DNA of 64,000 bases, from NCBI GenBank assembly GCA_963932465.1, contig OZ010794.1, positions 442,867,502 to 442,931,501 on the forward strand. Direction: 5' to 3'. The notes beneath the pieces are model-generated. The model did no database searches, was not told where the DNA came from, and was given only the letters and a program-made list of their open reading frames with translations. The stretch comes from Maratus speciosus. Its lineage: Eukaryota; Arthropoda; Arachnida; Araneae; Salticidae. Positions 24,799 to 35,034 of the stretch are shown here, one piece after another. The translations under genes were made by a program, and so were the position numbers. Each line of letters begins with the position of its first letter. Position 1 is the stretch's first letter.

Positions 24799-24910
24799 TA
24801 GTTAAAAATTAATGAAAAAAAATTGTGATTTTAATCAATGATTTTTTTTTTAAAAATCAAGTGATTTAAATCATGATTAAAATCAAGCTGATTTAAATCG
24901 GTGCATCCTG

Positions 24911-25095
24911 ACTGCAACATGTGTCTTCCACAATACTAAAGGACAGAGTTCCTTCACTGTATCAGATCCAGACAAAAATTCATTAAATGGTTCAGATTTT
25001 ACTTCAAACTTTAATATAATAATAGGCATCGCCAAAGTAGAGTATTTCTCTTTAGCAAACAATAACACTGACATTATCTCACAGCTTGTTAATTT
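24911..25095 (-). pseudogene. hAT transposase remnant, part 2
   Basis: This continues the remnant at 18474-18693 after the TSD of the inserted hAT. The minus-strand frame reads SEPFNEFLSGSDTVKELCPL and LWKTHVAV, closely related to SEPFNKFSSQSNIVKELFPL in the copy near 15046-15303. Too little remains for function. Confidence 0.6.
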
Positions 25096-25432
25096 CTTTC
25101 CTGCATACTAGGGATTCAAAAGAAGGATAATAAATGTGTTGGGCTCAATGCTTGTTTGTAAAGAGCAATGTCATACAATTTTATTTTACTTAAACTTGCA
25201 GTGGTTTTTCTAAATACTAAGTAATAGGCAAGTAAATTTCTTTGCTGTTGCAAATTTATTTTACAATTTGATACAAATGAAATTTGAATCCACCTTTTTC
25301 TGAACTTTACATCATACTTTATTTTTTGACAAAGATTAAGCTTTATCTTTCTAAAAAACTATCTGTATTATATAAAACTAAATTATATCAAAAGTATACT
25401 AATATGTTTGTTTACATCTTGAATTTATTTAA

Positions 25433-25677
25433 CCCTTTATGACCTGACCTATGCAATTGTGTGGGTTATCCTAAAGAAAAAAAAAAAAAAAAAATCCTTT
25501 TTGTGCGATTTAAAGTCGAGCCTGCACAAATAGAATTGCATGGATCCTTTCCTTGGCATAACCTGACACCGGGTATTTAAAAAAAATATATATATATATT
25601 CAATCAAATATGATCCTATTAATTAGGAGAAACCACAAACTTTTCATTTCTACTAAAAATCTTCTGGTCTTAAAGGG
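25433..25677. mobile_element. piggyBac-type MITE, TTAA target
   Basis: TTAA at 25429-25432 and 25678-25681 flank ends CCCTTTATGACC and, inward from the right, CCCTTTAAGACC. The element is 245 bp, contains a poly-A tract and a (TA)n tract, and encodes nothing. It lies between the hAT remnant and the hAT end at 25821. Confidence 0.82.
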
Positions 25678-25709
25678 TTAAAAATAATTTTTTAAACATT
25701 TAAATAATA

Positions 25710-25821
25710 ATTTTTTTAATCAATTTATTTAAATCGTGACTTTAATCATGATTAATCAAGTGATTTAAATCTTGATTTTAATCACAAATACAATCAAATT
25801 TATTTAAATCAACAAACCCTG
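25710..25821. mobile_element. Right end of a hAT element of the GATTTAAATC family
   Basis: The sequence is rich in GATTTAAATC/GATTTTAATC words and stops at CAACAAACCCTG (25810-25821). It resembles the termini at 18694, 24910 and 365. Its left partner was not located. It may belong to the older remnant at 18474/24911. Confidence 0.5.
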
Positions 25822-27700
25822 CTATGTTGAACAGGATTTTTACTTAGATTTTTATCGCTTTAACATATGGTGCATATAAACGTAGATATTTACTAGGTAT
25901 GCATGGGTGTTAGACAGGTGGATTTTAATACAATGTAAAGGAAGATATTGAATAATTTAGGTATGACGATGAATAATAAAAAGCAAAAATTATGCTTGTA
26001 TTTTTATCTTTAGAAAAAATGTATTTTTATAAAACAAAAATGTAAAAAAAAAAAATTACAAATTAGAAAAAAAATCTAAAAATATCTTTTAGCATTTTAT
26101 TAATCCTTTTGAGTTTTCTACAACTGTAGAACATTCTTCTGAGGGAGACATGCTCACTGATGATGCACCAATAGCATTATCATCTAGTCAGATACACTAA
26201 TAAAAACAAAGTTTTACTCTGTGTGCGATAGCTAGCAAAATCTATTGGACATATGAGGCTGTGCATTTTTTGAGGCTAGCCCAAAGTGTCTCCTGATGCA
26301 CCTGATTCAGAATTTTAAATTTCTAATAATTAGTTGAGTTAATTAAACATTGCAACTCACTCACATCAAGTCATCTATTTCATCCCCGGTGAAGTGAAGT
26401 ATGTGCGAATGCGTACAAACACATTTCTGGCACTGGTGTTTATCGATGAGAACATGAATATCAGGCTTGAAACTGATTAATGCTAACTAATGTTAACCTT
26501 AAGTCACTTGCTACATGCAGTTTGTTGTTCCTGTACTTGTTTTTCAAAAACAGCAAAGTAGAAAAAACATGTTCACCCAAGTATGTCGTGTTGAATGCCA
26601 TCAAGTATCTCAAAGCTGATTTAGATATTTTTAGATATTCTGCTCATATACTCAACCAGAAGGAAATTAAGGATTTTCCCTTGAAATATTATTTGCTGTT
26701 GAAATTGTTATTTATTTTAAACAGATAAAATAAAAGATATTTGTAACAAACCTCGATTGTTCTGTGACCCATAGGTTGGGAACCACTGTTCTAATGTATC
26801 ATAGTAATTGCAAGGAAAAAAGTTTCAAGAGATAGTTTTTTTAAATTCATAATTTGGGATATAAAGGGTTGAAGAAGAAAACAGGGAATTTATGGATAAA
26901 CGGAAATGTTGCATTCATGTTTATTAAAAATTTTTTAATTATGGACAATAGAAAAAAGTGGTAATCGTGGACTTGTAGTAGAATCTGCAGATTTGGTTAA
27001 ATAGAAATCCACCGTTCGGCAAAAGAGAGTAATCTCTGCAAAACATATGGTGACTTAGACACTGAAAATCAGTGGCCAAAACAAATTTTGTCTCCATGTA
27101 GTGACTGGCAACCACGAACCTGAACATATATCACAGGCACAGATCTTTAAGCCAAGTAATTCTAAATTCACTCCCAAATTGACACTGCCACCAACTGGGA
27201 AAGTACATTAACAAAAGCACAATGAAAGTGGGAAATCTGGCCTTTCTCAATAAATGGATCAGCAACTCTGATCACAGCCCTCGGTGGCAGCCCAGTATCA
27301 GAAAATAATCTGAAGGTAAAATATTTTATAATTGAAGCATTAATTAATCTAGTAATCCCTTATTTGTAATGTCTTCATGCATGAATAAAAAGCTAAACAT
27401 AATATAAAGTGAAATAACGTTTCAGTGGAAAAAGAATCTGCAAAAGAGAAAAAAATCTGCGATGTTAGTCTCCCATCTTGAACTTTCTGCTATTGGGACA
27501 TGGCACAACAGTATAAAATGATTTAGGATTTTAATCTGTACTTTTCAAGTATAGGGATCTTGGTGAGGAGGAAATTTGGTCAGATTTTTTGGTAATTATT
27601 CACTGTTTCATATACACAAACAATTTTTAAAAATATTTATACAATTTAATATAAAGGAAACATTTATCTGTTTTTATATACATACAAAGTAAACTGAATA
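25822..27700. other. Intronic stretch with a solitary hAT end
   Basis: A hAT-like terminus is visible at about 26738-26790. Read inward it is CAGTGGTTCCCAACCTATGG, a terminal type widespread in animal hAT elements. No partner end was found. An 82-codon frame at 26480-26728 shows no recognised domain. Nothing else is recognised. Confidence 0.45.
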
Positions 27701-27709
27701 TAATATATT

Positions 27710-27790
27710 CAGGGTTGGCATTTTTGCCAAGACCGTGGCAAAAACTGGAAAAAACCAGGGTAAAAATGGAAAAAAACTGGCAAAAATGGA
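27710..27790. mobile_element. Left end of a hAT-type element
   Basis: CAGGGTTGGCATTTTTGCCA is followed by GTGGCAAAAACTGG and AAAACCAGGGTAAAAATGG words, the same style as the ends at 19957 and 46202. The partner end is uncertain because the 8-bp flank (AATATATT) does not match the flank at 46203. Confidence 0.5.
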
Positions 27791-27841
27791 AAATTCTTAT
27801 TTGTCTTTAATCTATAAGCTAATAATAGTAGGAGAGCTGTT

Positions 27842-28172
27842 GAACATTTTTGAGTAGGTATTTGAGGCACCCTGAAAATTTGTGCAAAACTTCTTTTGTA
27901 ATGCCTAAACACAAAATCGAAAGTCTGGCTGAAGGATCGTGGCCCAAAAACTGTACCAGACACGTGTCAAGTGCCATTTTTTGACTACCCAAAAACGGTA
28001 TTTGAGGCACGCTGAGATTGAGACAGAATAATATTTATACTTAGAAAAAAATATTTTGAAAATGACAGACACTTTAGTCGGCCCAAAATCTGTGCCAGAC
28101 ACGTGTCAAGTGTTATTTTGCCAAAAATGTCAAGTGTCTGTCATTTTCAAAATATTTTTTTCTAAGTATAAT
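27842..28172 (-). repeat. GTGCCTCAAATACC dispersed repeat with an inverted junction
   Basis: On the minus strand this matches 42298-42625: GTGCCTCAAATACC, AAAATGGCACTTGACACGTG, GGCCCAAAA/GGCCACGATCCTTCAG and TCTAAGTATAAATATTATTC. Words at 28036-28078 and 28129-28172 (AAGTGTCTGTCATTTTCAAA against its complement) form an inverted repeat at the right edge, next to the long palindrome. Confidence 0.6.
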
Positions 28173-29311
28173 TATCAATGCAAAAACCCTTGACGGGTTA
28201 AAAGTTTCAGACGCAGCACTTTATCTTATGCTCTAAGAATTTTAAATATGGAACTTAAAAATACTGATATCAAATTTTGAGTGACGTTATGCTATTTCTT
28301 AAAAAATATATTTGTATTTATTTCACCATTTTATTTTTGTTTTATTTATAATCGCATGTGCAAAAGTTATGTTCAACATGAAAAGCTGCATAAAATTTTA
28401 TTCGCTGTTGCTTTATCATTTACATCTCTCATAAATTCAAAATATGTGTTTTAAAAGATATGATATAAAATTTAAGTGACGCCTTGATGTGACTTTAAAA
28501 GGTTTGTTTTAAAATTCAATTAAAATTATTTTTGACTTGGTTAAAATATTTTTTTACATCTACACAATACTTTTAATTTTCCAATTCACTGTTAAATATA
28601 TCACTTTCATTGAATCTATACTATGCATTGAAATGTATTTATTTCAATAAATTGATTTATCTTTTGTGACACGCTATTCAAAATTGTGAGTAAGATCTAT
28701 GTAAATGGTTTATTTGCGTCAAACTATCCTTTTTCACACATTTCATGTAGTTTGGACACAATGACGCAAAGAAACCATTTACATAAATCTTACTCACAAT
28801 TTTGTATAGCGTGACAAAAGATAAATCAATTTATTGAAATAAATACATTTCAATGCATAGTATAGATTCAATGAAAGTGATATATTTAACAGTGAATTGG
28901 AAAATTAAAAGTATTGTGTAGATGTAAAAAAAATATTTTAACCAAGTCAAAAATAATTTAAATTGAATTTTAAAAAACAAACCTTTTAAAGTCACATCAA
29001 GGCGTCACTTAAATTTTATATCATATCTTTTAAAACACATATTTTGAATTTATGAGAGATGTAAATGATAAAGCAACAGCGAATAAAATTTTATGCAGCT
29101 TTTCATGTTGAACATAACTTTTGCACATGCGATTATAAATAAAACAAAAATAAAATGGTGAAATAAATACAAATATATTTTTTAAGAAATAGCATAACGT
29201 CACTCAAAATTTGATATCAGTATTTTTAAGTTCCATATTTAAAATTCTTAGAGCATAAGATAAAGTGCTGTGTCAGAAACTTTTAACCCGTCAAGGGTTT
29301 TTGCATTGATA
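28173..29311. repeat. Long near-perfect palindrome, arms of about 548 bp, 42-bp spacer
   Basis: The left arm 28173-28720 (starting TATCAATGCAAAAACCC, containing GACGGGTTAAAAGTTTC) is repeated in inverse at 28763-29311, ending GGGTTTTTGCATTGATA. I saw only a few mismatches (for example GCAGCACTT against GTGCTGTGT, one A/T-run difference, CAAAATTG against CAATTTTG). The spacer contains TTTTTCACACATTTCATGTA. No target-site duplication is evident. A foldback transposon, a recent inverted duplication or an assembly artefact are all possible. Confidence 0.8.
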
Positions 29312-29439
29312 TCATTACTTTTTTGAGGTTAGTGATAAAATGATTAAAAAAAAGATACTTATGGAATTTAATGCAGATTTAATTTTTACTATTTTATTAC
29401 AATTTTCCTTATAGCAGTTTGTATATAAAAACAACTGGG

Positions 29440-29775
29440 TAAGTATAATCGCAGATCGCACAGAGGGTTTCATTTGATATTCCTTTAAAAACACTATCCT
29501 TAAATTAATAAATCCAAAATGTTAATTTATAATTATTAAATCCTTACATAGATGTAGCACCAATAGTTCCAATTTTCATGGGGCAGGGAACGCACTCTTT
29601 TAAACAAACCACCTTCCAATTGAAGTCATCAAAAACCAAGTTGAATAAGCCAGAGCCCGTTGTGTTGTTTGACAAACAGCAGTCTCATGTCCCCTCCTTC
29701 CCCCCTTTTTCAAAATTTTTCAGACCAGTACCTAAGAATGGAACTGAAATAATTTTTTCTCTTCAGAAATTACGA
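29440..29775 (+). repeat. Dispersed relative of the family A 5' region
   Basis: This stretch repeats the sequence around 470-720. Shared words are GGGTAAGT, CGCAGATCGCACAGAGGGTTTC, GGGAACGCACT versus GGGAGCGCACT, and AATGGAACTGAAAT. It has a spacer of about 55 bp absent from the first copy. The tandem core, microsatellite and hairpin of family A are missing here, so it looks like a truncated or 5'-only copy. Confidence 0.5.
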
Positions 29776-30019
29776 TAAAAAAATAGTATGCAGTACTCAT
29801 AAATTTACTTTAATGCTATATAGGGTGATTATTAAGTTAATTATAACGTTTGGAATCTGTTGCATTGATGTCCGAAAGGTAGTTTCTGAGTTATGGAAGC
29901 TGGACCCATAAGGCGCCATAGAGGGCCCGCTAGTGTCTATCATAATTATATCTGCCATGTAGACTAATTGCGATATTTAATCAAAATAGCCCCCCCCCCC
30001 TCCTCATCCCCGGAAATAC

Positions 30020-31199
30020 AGAGGTGCCAACTTTTAACCGAAGCCATCAGTAATCAGCCGTACCCACCCGTGGACCATCCTACACCTTTACCAAGATGTT
30101 AACATACAAACATAACGTAATCAAAACTGAAACAATTAAATTATAGATAATTATTAGTCTAATAATTAAAAATAATAAAGCAATTAATGAATTAAACATA
30201 TTTGAAATAGCGATGGAATAGGGGCGATTTTTCAAATTGTTCACAATTTCGGATTGTGTTGATTTCGCCATGTCTTGAATGATTGCACATGTTTTAGTCT
30301 GTGCACAGCCGTACTTTTTGGCGATCTTAGAATCCGGAAATTCTGCCAGCATAGTCGGTACTAGCAATCTGCACGTTATGTTCAATCGTAAAACGTGTAA
30401 ACAACATTTCTGCTTTTATGATGGCATTTTCGTCACTCTGTTCAGCAAAAAATTTAGTAACAGGCTTATATTCTTTTGAGAGTCCCATTTTTCTCATGCT
30501 TCTTTGATTCAATCACTGGAGCAAACCGTGCAAAACACATAATGTTCAGATTCTTCTGATTTTTGGATACACGGCCACTCCTTAGTATATTTAACACGGT
30601 ATCATTGCAAAACCTTCATTTTCTTTGGCTCTGGCTCCGTCACTGAAATTCTACGATCAGTCGCAAAACTTAAACAAAATACAATGTGTAACAAGTCTAT
30701 CATAATAATAGGCGATGCGCGTGCAAAATGTGAAGCTGTTGCCAATTTAGAAAAAGGAAATTTTGAACTGGCCTGAATCAGCATTGCCCATGGATTGTAC
30801 CTACCCTTTGCTTTCTTCCCTCAGATAAGCGCATCATAAGCCATGTCTTCTGCAGTTAGCTTTGCCCAATAAGCTGTTAGCTCAGTGTCTGCACCGAGTA
30901 CAGGAAGAAATGAGTGTGTTTATGTTCTGCACTTTCATTTTCTGCTTTCTACATAGCGAATTCCACTTGCTAACGCGTCACTTTCAGCTTGAATTTGATT
31001 TTCTGCTTTAATATGCTATCGAAATATGCATAAACAACTGTTTCAGTAGTTAAAATTAGCACAATCTCAAATAATCACAAAACTTTTATTTCCGGATTTT
31101 TTTATTATTTCCGTAATTTTTGTAGAGACATCCGTAATCCCGTAATCTAAAGTTAAAATGCGGAATAATTCCGCAGAATCCATAATGGTTGGCAGCTCT
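30020..31199. mobile_element. hAT-type element with A-starting ends, 8-bp TSD (7 of 8)
   Basis: GGAAATAC (30012-30019) and GGAAATAT (31200-31207) flank the ends AGAGGTGCCAAC and, inward from the right, AGAGCTGCCAACC. The terminal form matches the AGACCTGCCAAC element at 15873-17497. The interior carries a decayed minus-strand transposase. Confidence 0.72.
30080..30634 (-). pseudogene. Decayed hAT transposase, N-terminal part
   Basis: On the minus strand a BED-like zinc-finger start is readable near 30634-30510 (YTKEWPCIQKSEESEHYVFC then TVCSSD) but is broken by two stop codons. It is followed by a frame with KAEMLFTRFTIEHNVQIAST and, after a frameshift near 30350, by FPDSKIAKKYGCAQTKTCAI and NRPYSIAI. 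This order resembles the N-terminal half of a common animal hAT transposase family with a truncated zinc finger. The DDE core and C-terminal domain are missing. Confidence 0.65.
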
Positions 31200-31588
31200 G
31201 GAAATATAACAAATACAAAATGTGTCTTTATAAACCTATCGTCAAATAGGTTTTTATTTCTTTTTCCCTAAAAAAAAAAAACATGATTTTTATATCCGTA
31301 ACGTAAATAGCAGACGAAGCCCGCTAGTTCCTATCATAATATATATTTTTAATAATTTTATATAGTCTATAATAAAAATCAGACTTAAAATAGTCTAGTT
31401 CCATGAGTACTTGTAGTGTCAGTTACATGCTACGATTTTTGGATACCAGTATTTTAGAACGGGAAAATGTGACTTATTTTATCGGAGATATCTCATTAAT
31501 TGAATAAGGTGAAGCAAACCTTTTGAAAAAAAGGTGGCCAACAAGCATGGCAGTTATCAGCTATGTGACTTTGTGCTAAAGTCCATTA

Positions 31589-33250
31589 ATTTGACCTGCT
31601 TTAAAAAGATTACGGAAGATTGAATTATAGTAGAACCTGGATTAACCGAGCTTCGATTAATCGAGGTTTCTGTTAACCGAGCCGATAACAAAGTCTGATT
31701 TTTTTTCCCGTTTTGAATGAGCCTTAAAAATAACCACACTCTTTAGCTCACTGTCCGTGCTATACAGGCCCTTCTGCCCCCAAAAGCCCTCAACTCCAAA
31801 GAAACATTGGACCCTGAGAAGTCAATAGCGAACAATGCTTTGTTTCCAGTGGCTGTGTGAACTTTCGTAAATTTTTCAATTTGCATTTTAAAATTTACTA
31901 CTGGTAGTTATTTGTTAAGCTGTGAAACAGAACTTTACATATATTTACTTTTATTATTTAAAAAACATTCTATATATTTTTTTAAAAGAGATGTTAAATT
32001 CGCAAGCACGGCGAGTTTTTACACACAGTTTCTATTAACCGAGATTTCCGATTCCAATTTACTAACAGTCCCAATTAGCTCGGATAATCGAAGCTGCTCT
32101 GTATAATTAAAAAATCAATGGCGATCTTACTGTAAACGGGTTTCCCTTTTACTGAGGGATTTCAAAACCGAATCAGCTGATGTTAGTTGCTGTTTCCCTG
32201 CTTGATTAAATAAGATTAGTTAAACATTTGAAAATTACCAAATATAAAAGGAACTAAGTCAACAGAGTCTTTGCTTTATGGTATTTTTTAACAACGCTAT
32301 AAGAAAATGATTTTAAATGTAACGTTTTAAATCTGACATAATTTTCACCAAACTTTCCTTTCTCTTTGTAACATTCAACTGAAAATATTTTTTATTATTA
32401 GAAAGATAATATTTGCGCTACCTTAAAATTAGCAACTATAGTTAAAAATATCATCTCGAAATTTGAAATAAATCTCTCATATAAATATATTTTTTAATTT
32501 ACACTGTTTTGCAATATGTTTTGCAATGTGTTTTGTAAACTGTTTTGGCCACTTTGGCCAATATGACGTAATTTCCTCCATTTACGACTTTTAACACATA
32601 TCAATGAATTTATTATTTAAAAATTTTCTTTTTCTTTTAATATTCACGTGTAAATATAATTTTTATGACGTAATTTTCAATGTTTTCCTTCTTTTAATGC
32701 GTAATCATTTAATTCTAATTTGAAAATAATTGATTATTTTATAATTTTCTTTCATTTTAAGTAAGCATGTGTAAAAACAATTTTTATGACGTAATGTTTA
32801 ATATTTTCCCGCTTTTAACACGTTATCATTTAATTCTAATTTAAAAGGATTTTTTTCTGTTTATAATAGTCACGTGTGAATAAATTTTTAATTTAAAGGA
32901 TATATTATTCTTTGCGCTATTTTAACATTTGGCAACAATTTAAAATAACCTTTTCTAAAATATGTAAAAAATATCTCTGGAAATTCTGAAAATTTTAATT
33001 TAAAATTGAAATAAACCGTCAAAAAATTAGGCAAGTTAAGAATAATAAATGCACTCTGCAAACTTCGAGTTTCTATTGAATGATTAAATTGAATGAAAAT
33101 GATTAAATTCCCATGTATATTTTTTTTCCCTATGAGACTTTTTTAATGAGACAATTTTATCAAGATTTAACATTAAATATCTCTTAAAATAATTCTTCGA
33201 TTTAAAAACTGTCTGCTTCAATGTTTTTATCAAACATTTCTCTATAATAC
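31589..33250 (-). mobile_element. Second Helitron copy, diverged, split by a MITE
   Basis: Words such as CTTTAAAAAGATT, GGAAGATTGAATTATA, TTATGACGTAATTTT, ATAATAGTCACGTGT and AATAATTCTTCGATT follow the same order as in 23590-24660. A segment around 32630-32860 is internally duplicated relative to that copy. The diagnostic terminal hairpin and TC end are not preserved. A pogo-type MITE interrupts it at 31628-32101. Confidence 0.7.
31628..32101. mobile_element. pogo/Tigger-type MITE, TA target, empty site known
   Basis: TA at 31626-31627 and 32102-32103 flank ends TAGTAGAACCTGGATTAACC and, inward from the right, CAGAGCAGCTTCGATTATCC. The first Helitron copy retains the unfilled sequence GAATTATAATT (about 23620), confirming the boundaries. 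It is 474 bp with no transposase. Confidence 0.8.
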
Positions 33251-33820
33251 TACGCAATTGCGTCAAAAGATGGCGACACCAGAATTCTGATATGCTTATT
33301 ATGTAAACTGTAAATATTGCAAAGTTAAATAAAAACAATTGTCTCGGGGTTATCAAACTTCATTGATATTTATAAATAAAACATTTCAACTAAATTATTT
33401 ATTATAAAAGAATATTACATCACAATAGCTTTTATGCAAGGAAAATAATAATTATAATAATAATATTATGGATGTCAATGATTATATATTGATTGACCGT
33501 CATAATAATAAAAAATGATATTATAAAAAGAAGAGCTGAAATGAATTATTTTTTTACGTTTCTGATCGTGTGATTTATATTCAAATAATAATTATTAATG
33601 TATATTTTTTGTAAAGTGATTGAAATTAAATATATTTATAAAATTTATGGTAATATTTTTATTGTTGAAAAATTGCCAAGAAATAATCATCATCAAATTG
33701 GCGTCATTATAATTGTAATTTTATTTAACTTAATAGCAATTAAAAAAATTACAAAGGAACTGAGAATAATGGTCAACTAGGAGACTTAAAAAAAAAAAAA
33801 AACACATTCACATGTGAAAA
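33251..33820. other. AT-rich intronic stretch, nothing recognised
   Basis: Composed largely of A/T words (for example the ATAATAATAATATTATG region). No gene, terminal repeat or TSD is seen. Confidence 0.4.
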
Positions 33821-33826
33821 CACGTA

Positions 33827-33897
33827 CCACAGAGTATCGAACTGCCCATCCTAAGGTCAGTAAACGATGGCCCTTAGCCACTCAGCCAGTGGGAAGA
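33827..33897 (-). repeat. tRNA-related sequence beside the copia insertion
   Basis: On the minus strand, CTGGCTGAGTGGCTAAGGGC (Leu/Ser-type box A region) is followed about 40 nt later by GCAGTTCGATACTC (box B region). The cloverleaf is incomplete and no TSD was found. It lies 47 bp from the copia LTR. This is probably a SINE fragment or tRNA pseudogene. Confidence 0.5.
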
Positions 33898-33943
33898 CAA
33901 AATTTTTCTCCCCAAAAGTGGTTAAAAAGAAAGCATGTGTATG

Positions 33944-34576
33944 TGTTTCCCAAAATATGGAAAAACATACTCTTTCTACTCATAAATTATCTGAAAAATG
34001 TAAAGTATGAAAGGTGAGATGGTATTGATTAATGACAAAGATTTTAAAAGCAAACACATTTATTAGAAACTAAAAGAGACATTAACTTTAGACAGAGCTC
34101 TACTTGAGCTAAGAACATTAAGTGTTTCAAAAGAATACCCATTACAATCTAATGTTCGTTCAAGATGAGAACGAACTGATACTTGCATGTGAGAGCAAGC
34201 ACCCATCTCTGAAATTTGTACAGGTATATATACACCTCAAAAATAAGACATTTGCATAAAATACCGCGAAACGGACAGTTAATTACCTGGACGAGTCACA
34301 GCCTAGCAAACGTCAACTAAAGACGAAGCGACGTGCATCTCCGGAACGACAGCGCCATCTATAGAACCTGAAAAATGGAAGTTTCCTTCCAAAGAGCAAC
34401 CGTGAGATAACTCAACTCGACTCGAGCGCCGATTGAGAACGTAAACATCTCGACAGTCGCCGGGAAAACGTGTTCTCTGCAGGGTGGACGACAAGATGAT
34501 GAAATGGGGGTTTTAAAACTTAAAATAAGCAGTTGGTATGCTAAAAATAACTTAAAAGAATTAAATATTTCCAACA
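33944..34576 (-). repeat. copia 3' LTR (633 bp)
   Basis: Nearly identical to 39322-39955, with the same TGTT...AACA ends. The TATA box lies at the complement of 34225-34232 and AATAAA at the complement of 34059-34064. Confidence 0.92.
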
Positions 34577-34588
34577 TTGCCCCCCTTC
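34577..34588 (-). other. copia polypurine tract
   Basis: The minus strand reads GAAGGGGGGCAA immediately upstream of the 3' LTR start TGTTGG, the position expected for the plus-strand primer. Confidence 0.75.
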
Positions 34589-35034
34589 GTACACTCTGAC
34601 AGAGAACAGCCTAGAAAAAAAACTTTCAAAAGGGTAAGTTATGCCAAACGTAAATTTTGAATTTTGACATAAAATTTCCTGAAATACAAACTTGCAAAAA
34701 CAGTTTAATGAAAATTTAAAGTTTAAACATTTTACTTATAATACATACATTAACGATTTAAGTTTTGAGGAGAAAAAAAAATCGGCAAGTTGCCGAAGCC
34801 TAAAAGAAAACACTTTAAACTTCCAAACTTTTTAAAGATGATAATGCATTACGATTTTAACACTAAATTTAAAGTTATTAAATTTCAGTTGAAAGATTTA
34901 AAAAAAACTTAGCATTTATGCAAATATCTTAAAATTGTATAAACACATTTGCAAACAGTTTAATACATAAAAATAAAAGTTCATATAAAGTCCTGATTCA
35001 CTTGAAACAGTCTTAAATGTCCATTGGACAGCAG

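Larger units (their letters stand above)
18694..24910. mobile_element. 6.2 kb hAT element, 8-bp TSD ACTGCAAC, host of nested insertions
   Basis: ACTGCAAC at 18686-18693 and 24911-24918 flank the element. The ends read CAGGGTATG... and ...GTGCATCCTG, followed inward by GATTTAAATC/GATTTTAATC-rich inverted subterminal repeats. A related copy's right end is at 1-365. The element contains a pogo-type MITE (19055-19840), a second hAT (19957-22581) and a Helitron (23512-24798), so its own sequence is much shorter than 6.2 kb. No transposase of its own was recognised. Confidence 0.85.

Noticed and set aside
26480..26728. 82-codon plus-strand open frame
   Set aside because: AT-rich, no domain, no splice or promoter context. 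Likely chance.
34303..34577. Open frames within the LTRs (also 39681-40034)
   Set aside because: They duplicate in both LTRs because the LTRs are repeats. Copia LTRs are not expected to encode protein.
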